Below are positions 1 to 7,862 of a stretch of 64,000 bases of DNA, piece by piece (the stretch's first letter is position 1; each line of letters starts with the position of its first letter). The notes beneath the pieces were generated by a model. The model was given only the letters and a program-made list of their open reading frames with translations, did not search any database and was not told where the DNA came from. A program made the position numbers and the translations under genes. Origin of the DNA: Pelomonas caseinilytica (lineage in GTDB: Bacteria; Pseudomonadota; Gammaproteobacteria; Burkholderiales; Burkholderiaceae_C); contig NZ_JAJTWT010000004.1 of NCBI RefSeq assembly GCF_021353235.1, positions 186,001 to 250,000 on the forward strand, in the 5' to 3' direction.

Positions 1-1
1 C

Positions 2-298
2 GAGCCCGCGTCGGCCGCAGCCGAAGCCGCCTCTCAGGCCAGCCCTGTGCAGGAGGCGGCACCCCTCGCCCGGCCGGCGAGCCTCGAACGCGCTCAGGCC
101 GACAAGGCGCCCATTCCCGGCGGAGCACCTTTGCCGGAACGCCGGCAACAGGCCATGCCCGGCCCGAAGCCGGAGAGCCTGCCCGAGCTGACCGTGGCGC
201 CGCCGCCGCCGTCGTCGGCCGCGCCGGCACCGGCCCTTCCGGAGCGCGTCGCGGCGCCCCTGCCGGGCCGCCCGTCGTCGCAGCCGGAACTCAGGTGA
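2..298 (+). CDS. C-terminal part of a Pro/Ala-rich protein (cut by window edge)
   Basis: This reading frame is open from the first complete codon of the window (position 2) to a TGA at 296-298, so it is the end of a gene that starts outside the window. All 98 visible residues are low complexity, rich in Pro, Ala, Glu and Arg, with short polyproline runs. No domain can be named. Such tails are typical of linkers or C-terminal extensions of envelope or regulatory proteins. Because composition alone makes long open frames likely in this DNA, it remains possible that the frame is not coding. Confidence 0.45.
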   Translation, partial: EPASAAAEAASQASPVQEAAPLARPASLERAQADKAPIPGGAPLPERRQQAMPGPKPESLPELTVAPPPPSSAAPAPALPERVAAPLPGRPSSQPELR

Positions 299-343
299 TC
301 CCGGCGGACGCCTGCGGCAGCGGCGTCACGCCGGCAAGGCGGC

Positions 344-877
344 TCAGGGAGCGACGTCCACCAGATAGCCGGTCAGCGTCAGCCGCGCATTCGCTCCGGT
401 GATGCCGCCGAACCCGGCGCCCAGGCCCAATTCCACGATGGGCACTTCACCCGCCTCGTAGATCACGTCGACCGCCTGCGTCGTGGAGGCGACCGGGCCG
501 TAATAGGCGGCGTTCATCGGCGGCATCATGGTCAGGTAGACGGCGTTGACGCCGCTCATGTCGTTGCGGTGCAGCGCGAGGAGGTGCGACCCTGACGAGG
601 TGTTGGAGCGGACATAGGCGGCGATCTCGGTCACGCGCAGCCGCTTGCCGGCCGGCACTGTGGGATAGGTGGCCGAGCACTGGTTGCTGAAGGTGCACGA
701 GGGAACCATCGTGCCGCCATAAGGCACGCGCGCCGGCTCGTCGACGCTGCGGACCAGGGCCGGCCGGGTCTGCGCCAGCGCCGCGCTCGCAGCGCCCAGG
801 CAGGCCAGGGAAACCAGCAAGGGCACCGCGAGCCTGCTGCAGATTGACGGACTCGACGCTTGGGGACTTTGACGCAT
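344..877 (-). CDS. Hypothetical exported protein
   Basis: The protein has 177 residues. The ATG at 877 is chosen because it puts a typical Sec signal peptide at the N-terminus: a short polar stretch, a hydrophobic core around residues 15-33, and an ALAQ cleavage site. The frame is open further upstream, but that part overlaps non-coding-like sequence. The mature part (about 140 residues) is rich in Thr, Ser and Gly and includes a two-Cys segment (SCTFSNQCSATY). It looks like a small beta-rich secreted or periplasmic protein. I do not recognise the family. It is divergent from the PEP-CTERM gene, with 278 bp between the two starts. Confidence 0.6.
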   Translation of the reverse strand: MRQSPQASSPSICSRLAVPLLVSLACLGAASAALAQTRPALVRSVDEPARVPYGGTMVPSCTFSNQCSATYPTVPAGKRLRVTEIAAYVRSNTSSGSHLLALHRNDMSGVNAVYLTMMPPMNAAYYGPVASTTQAVDVIYEAGEVPIVELGLGAGFGGITGANARLTLTGYLVDVAP

Positions 878-1155
878 TGCGCTCTCCGGTTGGTGTTGTG
901 CCGAGCAGGCGCCCGCTGCACTGGGGCTATGCGGGCCCGACGCCTCTGCCGCGGTCATTCTTCGGGCAAACGGAAATCCGGGCGCCCTACACCGGCAGCA
1001 TGGGAGTCCCTGCATCCACGGGGAGGTTCGCGCTTGCAAATGCCGCGTTATCTGCTTGTCGGTCCCCATCCCCTGATGTACGGGGGGCGCGCGCACCACC
1101 CCTTGGCTATCCTGCGGACGCTCATGGCGGCATGTCGCAACCGCAGGAGACCCTC

Positions 1156-1764
1156 ATGTTGAAGTCCTTCGCCCGTGCCACGGTGATGGCCGTGATGCTC
1201 GTCGGCGGCCTGGCCCAGGCCGCCGTCCAGACGCTGTCCGGCCGCCTGGACGACGCCGCCAACACGGCGCTCATCGGGTCCTTCGGCGCGCCGCCGGTCT
1301 TCACGGCCGACCCGCTGGACAGCATGGAAAACGTCGCGCTGTACGCCTTCAATCTTGCGGCGAACCAGGCGGTCAGGTTCCAGAGCCTCGGCTACGCGGC
1401 CGGCGGCATCGACCCCTACGTCTCGCTCTTCTCGGGTACGGGCGACCCCGCCACCTTCGTGCGCTCCTTCGCGGGTGCGGCGGTGGGCGACTTCGACGAG
1501 ACCGTGATGCTGCTGGCCGGCGACTACACCGTCGCCATCGGCCTGTACATGAACATGTCCTTCGCCGAGAACTACGGCAGCGGCACGCTGGGCGACGGCT
1601 TCACCGGCCTGGGCGGCAGCGACTTCGGCGACGGGTCCTACCGGCTGCTGCTGACGACCTCGGACGTGGGGCGCTTGCCGGAACCGGGGAGCCTGGGGCT
1701 GCTGCTCGTCGCGCTGGCGGGCGCGGTGCTGGCCCATCAAGGTTCACGGCTCCCGCAGCACTGA
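1156..1764 (+). CDS. PEP-CTERM sorting-domain protein, exported
   Basis: The protein has 202 residues. The ATG at 1156 follows an AGGAGA ribosome-binding site by 5 bp and gives a signal peptide ending near LAQAA. The C-terminus has the tripartite PEP-CTERM signal: the motif PEP (in RLPEPGSLG), a hydrophobic helix of about 17 residues, and a short basic tail. This signal is recognised by an exosortase (EpsH/XrtA family) and is linked to exopolysaccharide-producing Gram-negative bacteria. The central part has repeated Gly/Asp-rich stretches (for example GDGFTGLGGSDFGDG) as in DVUA0089-like secreted proteins. The function of the mature domain is unknown. No exosortase gene lies in this window. 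Confidence 0.8.
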   Translation: MLKSFARATVMAVMLVGGLAQAAVQTLSGRLDDAANTALIGSFGAPPVFTADPLDSMENVALYAFNLAANQAVRFQSLGYAAGGIDPYVSLFSGTGDPATFVRSFAGAAVGDFDETVMLLAGDYTVAIGLYMNMSFAENYGSGTLGDGFTGLGGSDFGDGSYRLLLTTSDVGRLPEPGSLGLLLVALAGAVLAHQGSRLPQH

Positions 1765-1863
1765 CAGAGCGCCCGTCGCGTCGGCGACGCGCAGGTCCGG
1801 CACGACGGCATGAGCGCGAGGCCCGGCCTCGGTCCGCGTCTGACCTCGTCCGCGAATCCAGCC

Positions 1864-3510
1864 TCAGCCTTCGGCCTGGGCGGCCGCCAGGCACACCCGG
1901 TTGCGCCCGCCTCGCTTGGCCTCGTACAGCGCGGCGTCAGCCCTGGCGAGGAGTTCAGGCAGTGAGTACGCCGGTGCCGCCGCCAGGCCGATGCTGATCG
2001 TCACCGACAGCTTCGTCCCGCCAGGGCTCTCGACCGTCATCCGCTCCACCTGGCCGCGCAGTCGCTCGCTGATCTCCTGGCCCTCGGCCAGCCCGGCGCC
2101 TGGCAACAGCAGAACGAACTCCTCGCCACCATGACGCACGAGGACGTCGCCGCCCCGGATGCAGCGACTCGCCTGGCTCGCGAGCGCCACGAGGACGGCG
2201 TCGCCCGCCGCATGCCCATGACGATCATTGACCTGCTTGAAGTGATCGACATCGAACATCACCAGCGTCAGGGCCTGCGCCCCCTCGCTGAGGGCGCTCA
2301 GCAACTCCGAGGCCCGCCGTTCCAGGTGGCGCCGGTTGCCGATGCCGGTGAGGGAATCACGCTCGGCATCGGCCTGCAGCTGCGCGGCCCTGGCCTGCTG
2401 TTCGCGGGCATCACGGCGCGCCCGGTCGGCCTCCTGCCGTGCCCTCAGCTCCTCGCTGCGGGTCACCAGCAGCTCGGACTGGATGCGCATCTGCGTGGTC
2501 AGGAGGCGGCGCTCTATCTGCTGGGCCGCGACGAGATGGTCGTTGGCCACCTTGTAGCGTCGCATGGCGCTGGCGGCCCGCGCCGCCACGTCATGCAGGC
2601 GCGACAGCGTCGCTGCAGCCGTACCGTCGCCCGCCTCGGCCAACAGGCCGACGGCGAGCCGAAACGCCCGGGAGGCGTCGCCGCGGTGGAGCCAGGCATC
2701 GGCCAGCAGCATCCGGGCGTACTGCCCATAGGTTGACAGCCCCTGGCGCTCGGCGATCGCCAACGCCTGCTCGAGCAACCGGCAGGCCTGGTCGTACCGG
2801 CCGGCTCCGATCAGGACCTCGGCGAGGTTGGTCTGAAGCACGGCCTGGTACAGCGCGTTGCCCAGCCGTCCCGCGATGAGCATGCCCTTCTCTCCGGCAA
2901 CCCGTCCGCGCTCCAGCACCGAGAGGCGCTCCTCCGGGGCGTCGGAGTCGTGCAACAGGCGGGCCACCTGCGCGCAGACGGCGCACAGCGCGTTGCACGC
3001 GGACGCCACCACGACGTCCGGCCCCCGCTCGCCATGCGCCTCGAGCGCCCGCGACAGCAGGCGCTCCGCCTGCCACATGTCGCCAAGCCGCTCGAAGCAG
3101 ACGGCCAGCGCGATCGCCGCATTGAGCGGAGTCGCGGCGTCCTCTGCGGCGGCGGCCCGCTGCATCAACGATTGCGCGGCATCGATGGCCACGTCGAACT
3201 GGCCGAGTTCACACGCCGCCAGGGCCGTCAACCGCAAGGCTTCGGCGACCAGCGCCGACTCGGCGCCGGCCGGCGGGCTGGCCAGGACGGCCTGCGCCTG
3301 GGCCAGCGCCTGCGCATGGCGGCCGAGGTGGAACAGGTGCCGCGCCAACCACACGCCAGCCTGGAGCGTCTCCCGCGTCAAACCCAGGCGCCGGCTCCAG
3401 GCCTCGGCCTCGCGCGCAGCCTGCTCGGCCTGCGCAGGCTCCAGGTTCGACGCCGGGTCTGCGCGGCGCATCAGCTCCTGCTGGCGCAACGCGTCGTCCG
3501 GGGCGTGCAT
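1864..3510 (-). CDS. Diguanylate cyclase with TPR-like sensory region (GGDEF)
   Basis: This 548-residue protein should make cyclic di-GMP from two GTP. Residues about 385-548 form a GGDEF domain. The active-site signature is GGEEF at about 461-465, preceded by the DxDHFKxxND metal/nucleotide motif. An RGGD inhibitory I-site lies five residues before GGEEF, so product feedback inhibition is expected. Residues about 40-330 are an alpha-helical, Ala/Leu-rich repeat array resembling TPRs, followed by a charged coiled coil (about 340-384) leading into the catalytic domain. No signal peptide or membrane helix is visible, so it is probably cytoplasmic. The ATG at 3510 lies 5 bp after the hydrolase stop, so the two genes are probably cotranscribed. 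Confidence 0.85.
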   Translation of the reverse strand: MHAPDDALRQQELMRRADPASNLEPAQAEQAAREAEAWSRRLGLTRETLQAGVWLARHLFHLGRHAQALAQAQAVLASPPAGAESALVAEALRLTALAACELGQFDVAIDAAQSLMQRAAAAEDAATPLNAAIALAVCFERLGDMWQAERLLSRALEAHGERGPDVVVASACNALCAVCAQVARLLHDSDAPEERLSVLERGRVAGEKGMLIAGRLGNALYQAVLQTNLAEVLIGAGRYDQACRLLEQALAIAERQGLSTYGQYARMLLADAWLHRGDASRAFRLAVGLLAEAGDGTAAATLSRLHDVAARAASAMRRYKVANDHLVAAQQIERRLLTTQMRIQSELLVTRSEELRARQEADRARRDAREQQARAAQLQADAERDSLTGIGNRRHLERRASELLSALSEGAQALTLVMFDVDHFKQVNDRHGHAAGDAVLVALASQASRCIRGGDVLVRHGGEEFVLLLPGAGLAEGQEISERLRGQVERMTVESPGGTKLSVTISIGLAAAPAYSLPELLARADAALYEAKRGGRNRVCLAAAQAEG

Positions 3511-3515
3511 GAGGT

Positions 3516-4502
3516 TCAAGCCTTGCGCGTCGTGCTCACGAACGCGGCGATGTGCTTGGCGGCTTCTTCCGGGTACTGGTGATGGGGGCCGTGCCCGGTC
3601 TTGGGGAATGTGACCAGCCGCATCGTGGGCAGTTGGCCGTTGAGGGCGTACCAGTTCTCGACCGGGAAGATGATGTCGTGGTCGGCGCCCAGGTGGAGGA
3701 TGGGCACATTGGTCGTCTTCAGCATCTGCAGCACCTCTTCCACGGGGAACACCGGGTTGCGCGGCGCGTTGCCGATCTGGGCGATCGCCCAGTCGGCCGG
3801 CACATCGGGGCTGCGCGGCACCTTCTGGCCCATGATGCGGTCGAAGGACCGCTTCGACGCGCTGCGGCTGCCCTCGTCCGCGGGCTCGAAGAAGATGGTG
3901 GTGAAGTTGTCCAGCCCGATGCCGGGCACCGCGGCGGCATCGTAGAAGAGCTGTTCGGCCGGCTTGACCAGCTTGCCGGGCGGCGTCGTCGCCAGCAGCA
4001 CGACGTGGCTGACGTTGGCACCGAACATGGCCAGGTAGATCTGGGCGACGATGCCGCCGATGGACCAGCCCCCGATTGCCACGTCCTTGAGGCCCAGCGC
4101 GTCGATCAGGTCCTTGGCGTCCTTGACCATCGCGGCCGGGTTGTAGCTGGGCTCGCCGGTCGAAAGTCCGAGGCCGGAGTAGTCGAACGTGATGACCTGG
4201 AACCCCTCGGCGGCCAGCGCGTCGATGAAGGCCGGATCCCACAGTCCCAGCACGCCGCGGAAGCGGTGGAACAGCACCAGGGGCTTGCCCCGGCCCACGG
4301 AGCGGTAGGCCAGCTTGCGGCCGTTGACTTCGACAAACCGGGTAGCCGCGGACGCCGAGAAGGCTTCCGCGGCCTGGGCGTCGGCGGGCAGCGCCAGCGC
4401 GGCAGCGGTGGCGGCGGCGCCCGCGAGCAGCGCCTGCCGGCGGGTGGCCAGGCCTGCCTCGGCTGGGATGCTGGTTGCGTCTTGAGGGGTGGTTTCGTTC
4501 AT
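3516..4502 (-). CDS. Alpha/beta hydrolase with twin-arginine signal
   Basis: This 328-residue protein begins with a Tat-type signal (TRRQALLAG followed by an Ala-rich hydrophobic stretch ending near DAQAA), so it is probably exported folded. The mature part is a classical alpha/beta hydrolase. It has the nucleophile elbow GWSIG (catalytic Ser), a DYSGLGLS oxyanion-side loop, an acid in the LGADHD segment and a catalytic His in GHGPHH. These features are typical of esterases, haloperoxidase-like and epoxide-hydrolase-like enzymes; the substrate cannot be read from sequence. It sits between an SDR oxidoreductase and the diguanylate cyclase in a minus-strand series that starts with a TetR regulator. 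Confidence 0.85.
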   Translation of the reverse strand: MNETTPQDATSIPAEAGLATRRQALLAGAAATAAALALPADAQAAEAFSASAATRFVEVNGRKLAYRSVGRGKPLVLFHRFRGVLGLWDPAFIDALAAEGFQVITFDYSGLGLSTGEPSYNPAAMVKDAKDLIDALGLKDVAIGGWSIGGIVAQIYLAMFGANVSHVVLLATTPPGKLVKPAEQLFYDAAAVPGIGLDNFTTIFFEPADEGSRSASKRSFDRIMGQKVPRSPDVPADWAIAQIGNAPRNPVFPVEEVLQMLKTTNVPILHLGADHDIIFPVENWYALNGQLPTMRLVTFPKTGHGPHHQYPEEAAKHIAAFVSTTRKA

Positions 4503-4615
4503 GGCATGGCTCCTGAGTGCCGACGTTGAAGCGCGACCGTCCTGCTGGCGGGTGAACGGCCGCGGGGTGGGAACGTGGCGATGCGCTCGAGTGCGAACTC
4601 GAGGATCGAGGGGGT

Positions 4616-5437
4616 TCAGAGACCGAGCTGCTGACGCAAGCTCTTGTCGAAGGCGGCGGCCGGCACGAAGCGCCTGAGCAGGCTCACGCGCCTGGCGACG
4701 CTGCCGGCGGTGTAGCGCAGCCGCGGCTTGGGGTCCTGGGCGGCTCGCAGCACCACCTGCGCCACGGTCTCTGGCGTGTCGGCCTGCTGCATGACCGTGC
4801 GCACCAACGCCTCGGCCTGGGTGCGGGCGGCCTGGTAGGCGTCCAGCTTGCGGTCGGCATGCAGCACATTGCCTTCGAACGAGGTCCGCGTGTAGGCCGG
4901 CTCCACCAGCAAGGCGCGGATACCGAAGCCGCGCACCTCGTGGTCCAGCGACTCGAAGTAGCCCTCCATTGCGTGCTTGGTGGCGGAGTACAGCGCGGAA
5001 TACGGCGAAGGGATGACGCCGAGGATGGAGCTGAGGTTGACGATGCGGCCCGAGCGCTGCCGGCGCATCGCGGGCAGCACCGCCTGGGCCATGCGGATGG
5101 CGCCGAACAGGTTGACCTCGAACAGCGCCCGGGCCTGCTCGACCGACGATTCCTCGGCGCCAGCGATCAGACCGATGCCTGCGTTGTTCACCAGCAGGTC
5201 GATGCGCCCCGTGGCCTGCAGCACCTGCTGCACGGCCGCGCTGACGGACTCGTCGCGGGTGACGTCGCAGGCGAGGTACTCGATGCCTCCGGCCCACTGT
5301 GTCAGGGGCTTGCGGTAGGTGCCGAAGACGCGGTAGCCGGCGGCCTGCAAGGCGCGCGCGGAGGCCTCGCCAATGCCGCTGCTGGCGCCGGTGACGAGTG
5401 CAACGGGGCGGGAGGTGGAGGTCGAGGCTGGGGTCAT
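4616..5437 (-). CDS. SDR-family oxidoreductase
   Basis: The protein has 273 residues and is a classical short-chain dehydrogenase/reductase. It has the nucleotide-binding TGASSGIG motif at about residues 16-23, NNAG near residue 88, a catalytic Ser in NLSS, and the YSATK (YxxxK) catalytic pair. A Rossmann fold using NAD(P)H is expected. The C-terminal 60 residues (with a CFDK-like basic end) match the longer SDR subfamily that reduces ketones or steroids. The gene lies 61 bp downstream of a second SDR gene in the same direction, so both may act on related carbonyl substrates under the upstream TetR regulator. Confidence 0.85.
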   Translation of the reverse strand: MTPASTSTSRPVALVTGASSGIGEASARALQAAGYRVFGTYRKPLTQWAGGIEYLACDVTRDESVSAAVQQVLQATGRIDLLVNNAGIGLIAGAEESSVEQARALFEVNLFGAIRMAQAVLPAMRRQRSGRIVNLSSILGVIPSPYSALYSATKHAMEGYFESLDHEVRGFGIRALLVEPAYTRTSFEGNVLHADRKLDAYQAARTQAEALVRTVMQQADTPETVAQVVLRAAQDPKPRLRYTAGSVARRVSLLRRFVPAAAFDKSLRQQLGL

Positions 5438-5498
5438 GATCGATCAGGAGAGGTCTGGAAGGAGGGCTGCGGGAGAGCGCCGCCAGCAGGGTCGGACA

Positions 5499-6206
5499 TC
5501 ACGCACCCGCGCCGAGATAGACCGCCGGCGTCGCGCCGAAACCCGCCCGCACATTGCGGGTGATGTCGTCGACCAGCACCTCGCTCTCGCCGGCCTCCAG
5601 CGCCTGGAATGCCCGGCGCGCCACCTCGTCGGGCGAGGTCTTGGGCATCTGCACGCCGCTGGCCATGTCGGTGTCGATGAAGCCCGCATGCACGGACAGC
5701 AGCGCGGTGCCCTGCCCCTTCAGCTCCTGGCGCAGCGCATTGCTCAGCGCCCAGGCTGCGGCCTTGGACGCGCTGTAGGTGCCGCTGACGTTGGCGATGG
5801 TGAGCCAGCTCAGCACCGACAGCATGTTGACCACCGCGCCACCGCCATTGGCGGCCAGCACCGGCGCGAGCGCCTGCACCAGGCGCAGCGGGCCGACCGC
5901 ATTCGTCTCGATCTGGCGCAGCAGTGCCTGCTCAGCGTTGGGCGCCAGCAGCGGGCCGGCCTCGAAGATGCCCGCGTTGTTGACCAGCAGCGTCACATCC
6001 TTCAAGTCGCGCGCCAGCGCGGCCACTTGATCCGGCTTGGTGACATCCAGCGGCACCGGCACCACCCCGGGCTGCGTGATGCTGGCTGGATTGCGGGCGG
6101 CAGCGTAGACCTTGGCTGCGCCACCGGCCAGCAGCGCGCGGGCGAAGGCCGCACCCAGGCCACGATTGGCGCCGGTGACGAGAGCGACAGAACCTTTGAT
6201 CTTCAT
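5499..6206 (-). CDS. SDR-family oxidoreductase (TetR-controlled)
   Basis: This 235-residue short-chain dehydrogenase starts at the ATG at 6206 (sequence MKIKG), which places the TGANRGLG nucleotide-binding motif at the expected distance from the N-terminus. Further motifs are NNAG, a Ser in LSVLS and YSASK (catalytic Tyr/Lys). It is the first gene after tetR in the same direction, and a perfect 16-bp palindrome lies 36 bp upstream of its start. This suggests direct control by that TetR protein. The substrate is unknown. An upstream in-frame ATG exists but would place the palindrome inside or next to the coding start and lacks a good ribosome-binding site. Confidence 0.85.
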   Translation of the reverse strand: MKIKGSVALVTGANRGLGAAFARALLAGGAAKVYAAARNPASITQPGVVPVPLDVTKPDQVAALARDLKDVTLLVNNAGIFEAGPLLAPNAEQALLRQIETNAVGPLRLVQALAPVLAANGGGAVVNMLSVLSWLTIANVSGTYSASKAAAWALSNALRQELKGQGTALLSVHAGFIDTDMASGVQMPKTSPDEVARRAFQALEAGESEVLVDDITRNVRAGFGATPAVYLGAGA

Positions 6207-6241
6207 GAGGACCCCTTTCAATGGGCAACGATGGAACAAAA

Positions 6242-6257
6242 TATGACGATCGTCATA
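6242..6257. promoter_or_regulatory. Palindromic TetR operator upstream of SDR gene
   Basis: TATGACGATCGTCATA is a perfect 16-bp palindrome between tetR and the SDR gene. A second copy with one changed base lies just upstream of tetR at 6891-6906. TetR dimers usually bind such short palindromes in the promoters of the genes they repress, so this is probably an operator. The role is inferred; the palindromy and repetition are seen directly. Confidence 0.7.
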
Positions 6258-6302
6258 CTCGACGTGAAAAAAACGGCCCGCCGGGCGAACGCCATGCGGA
6301 CC

Positions 6303-6878
6303 TCAGCCTGCCAGGTGGTGCAACGCGGACTCGAGCACCGCGTCGGCCAGTTTTGGATCGTCGACGGCACGCGCGAGGATCAGGGCCCCGACCATCGTGG
6401 CCGTTGCCGACAAGGCCTGCGCCTGCCCACCCGGTCCGCCCCGGCCCGGCGAGACACTGGCCACCAGGTCGATCATGTCCTTGATGCGGCGCGTGGCCGC
6501 GTGGCGCACTTCCGGAGCCTGTCGCGGCATCTCGGAGCCGACGGCGGCCACCGGGCAGCCGGTTTCCACCAGGTCGGCATGCGCCCGCGACAGATAGGCC
6601 GCCACCAGCCTGCGGTAGCGCTCGGCGGGGGGCGCCGCCTCGACAAGCTGCCTCAGCGTGGCGACGGTCTGCTGCCCCGCGCGATCCGCCGCTTCGGCCA
6701 GCAGCGCGTCGCGCGACTCGAAGTGCGCATAGAAGCCACCATGCGTGAGCCCGGCCTCCTTCATGATGTCCGCCACGCCCGTGCCGGCATAACCGCTGCG
6801 CCGGATGGCGCGCGTGGCCGCATCGAGGATGCGCTCGTGAGAGATTTCCTTGCGGGACGGGGTAGGGCTTTTTTTCAT
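6303..6878 (-). CDS. TetR/AcrR-family transcriptional repressor
   Basis: This 191-residue protein has an N-terminal helix-turn-helix (about residues 12-58). The signature is ILDAATRAIRRSGYAGTGVADI followed by the AGLTHGGFYAHFESRDALL recognition-helix region, typical of TetR regulators. The C-terminal helical ligand domain resembles TetR_C members that sense quinones, aldehydes or electrophiles. The ATG at 6878 is chosen because the HTH follows at the usual distance; an upstream in-frame ATG would overlap the proposed operator. Palindromes at 6891-6906 and 6242-6257 suggest that it represses itself and the SDR genes downstream. Confidence 0.88.
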   Translation of the reverse strand: MKKSPTPSRKEISHERILDAATRAIRRSGYAGTGVADIMKEAGLTHGGFYAHFESRDALLAEAADRAGQQTVATLRQLVEAAPPAERYRRLVAAYLSRAHADLVETGCPVAAVGSEMPRQAPEVRHAATRRIKDMIDLVASVSPGRGGPGGQAQALSATATMVGALILARAVDDPKLADAVLESALHHLAG

Positions 6879-6890
6879 GTCGCGCCATCG

Positions 6891-6906
6891 TATGACGATC
6901 ATCATA
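6891..6906. promoter_or_regulatory. TetR operator, autoregulatory copy
   Basis: TATGACGATCATCATA differs in one base from the perfect palindrome at 6242-6257 and lies 13 bp upstream of the tetR start codon. It probably overlaps the tetR promoter and mediates autorepression. The pair of sites flanking the gene supports a local two-promoter circuit. Confidence 0.65.
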
Positions 6907-6968
6907 TTTGAACGCGAGTTTGCCTGCAAGTGGGGGTGGGTGATGGGACACCCAAATGGGTCGAGCCG

Positions 6969-7029
6969 CGAATGGTCTCCTTCGGGTGAAGGCGTACCGA
7001 AACTGTGACCTTGGGGGCTATGGCGAATA
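6969..7029 (+). repeat. 61-bp direct repeat, left copy
   Basis: These 61 bp recur in the same orientation at 9756-9816 with 57 of 61 identical positions. The repeat contains a small hairpin (CCTTC and GAAGG separated by 4 bases). The two copies bracket the integrase remnant, the AbiE pair and gene fragments. They may be boundaries of an inserted segment or copies of a dispersed intergenic repeat. Confidence 0.75.
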
Positions 7030-7075
7030 CACGCCGTTGGCGGAGAAGCACGGACTGCACTTGCAGCACTACGAG

Positions 7076-7210
7076 ATGCGTGACCTGCACATCCATGACC
7101 TGCGCCGCACGCTGGGCTCTTGGCTGGCCAGCGGCGGCACCAGCCTGCCAATCATCGGCAGGGCTCTGAACCACAAGACCCCGGAGGCCGAAACCACGGT
7201 ACGGAACTGA
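7076..7210 (+). pseudogene. Tyrosine recombinase (phage-type integrase) C-terminal remnant
   Basis: The translated segment contains HDLRRTLGSWLASGGTSL followed by PIIGRALNHK. This matches the conserved C-terminal catalytic box of tyrosine recombinases (HxLRRT...LGHK), including the HxxR motif. Only about 45 residues remain; the N-terminal domains, the first catalytic Arg and the final Tyr region are missing or altered. The frame ends at 7210. The remnant joins directly to the 61-bp repeat. It lies close to a tRNA gene at 9870, as expected for a decayed integrative element. Confidence 0.6.
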
Positions 7211-7262
7211 TTGAATTTCGCATCACTTGAACAGAAGTAATGCGAATATTAAACTCCCCTCC

Positions 7263-7862
7263 ATGAGCCAGTCTGACCACATCCTCGAACTGGCCCGGCA
7301 CCGGCGCGTGCTGCGGGCGGCGGATGTGCGCGAGCACGGCTGGTCACCGCAGCTGCTGATCCGGCTGCACCAGTCCGGCAAGCTGCAACGGTTCGCCCGT
7401 GGCCTGTACGGACTACCTGACGCTGAAGTCACCGAGCATCAGACACTGATCGAGGTCTGCCAGCGCGTGCCCAAAGCCGTGCTGTGCCTGCTGAGTGCGC
7501 TGCAATTCCATGAGATCGGCACGCAGTTGCCGCACGAAGTGTGGATTGCACTGCCTGAAGGCAGTCAGACCCCGGCGCTGAGCTATCCCACGCTGCGCAT
7601 CACGCGCCTGCGCGGCACCGCCTACAGCGACGGTATCCAGACCGTGACCGACCACGGCGCCCCCATCCGCGTATACAGCGCCGCCAAGACGGTGACCGAC
7701 TGCTTCAAGTTCCGCAACAAGATCGGCCAGGACGTGGCGCTGGAGGCACTGAAAGACGCTTGGCGCAGCCGCAAGGTCACCATGGCCGAGCTGAGTCACT
7801 TTGCGAAGATCAACCGAGTCGAACGTGTCATGCAGCCCTATTTGGAGGCGGTGACGCAATGA
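7263..7862 (+). CDS. abiEi: AbiEi-type antitoxin / abortive infection regulator
   Basis: This 199-residue protein matches the AbiEi antitoxin family. It has an N-terminal winged helix (about residues 5-60, with LRAADVREHGWSPQLL and FARGLYGLP) and a C-terminal domain ending in the YSAAKTVTDCFKFR and ALKDAWRSRK segments typical of the family. The ATG at 7263 is chosen because the winged helix then starts at residue 5. In characterised type IV systems AbiEi represses its own promoter through inverted repeats and counteracts AbiEii without direct contact. The gene overlaps the toxin gene by 4 bp (ATGA). The codon use is less GC-rich than its neighbours, consistent with transfer. Confidence 0.85.
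   Translation: MSQSDHILELARHRRVLRAADVREHGWSPQLLIRLHQSGKLQRFARGLYGLPDAEVTEHQTLIEVCQRVPKAVLCLLSALQFHEIGTQLPHEVWIALPEGSQTPALSYPTLRITRLRGTAYSDGIQTVTDHGAPIRVYSAAKTVTDCFKFRNKIGQDVALEALKDAWRSRKVTMAELSHFAKINRVERVMQPYLEAVTQ

Noticed and set aside
1048..1740. Minus-strand frame opposite the PEP-CTERM gene
   Set aside because: It mirrors the plus-strand gene, which has a signal peptide, a ribosome-binding site and a complete PEP-CTERM signal.
6907..7076. Duplicated tRNA 3' end as left attachment site of the AbiE island
   Set aside because: No copy of the tRNA 3' segment (TAGGCCGTATTGG) was found near the integrase remnant, so an att duplication is not supported.
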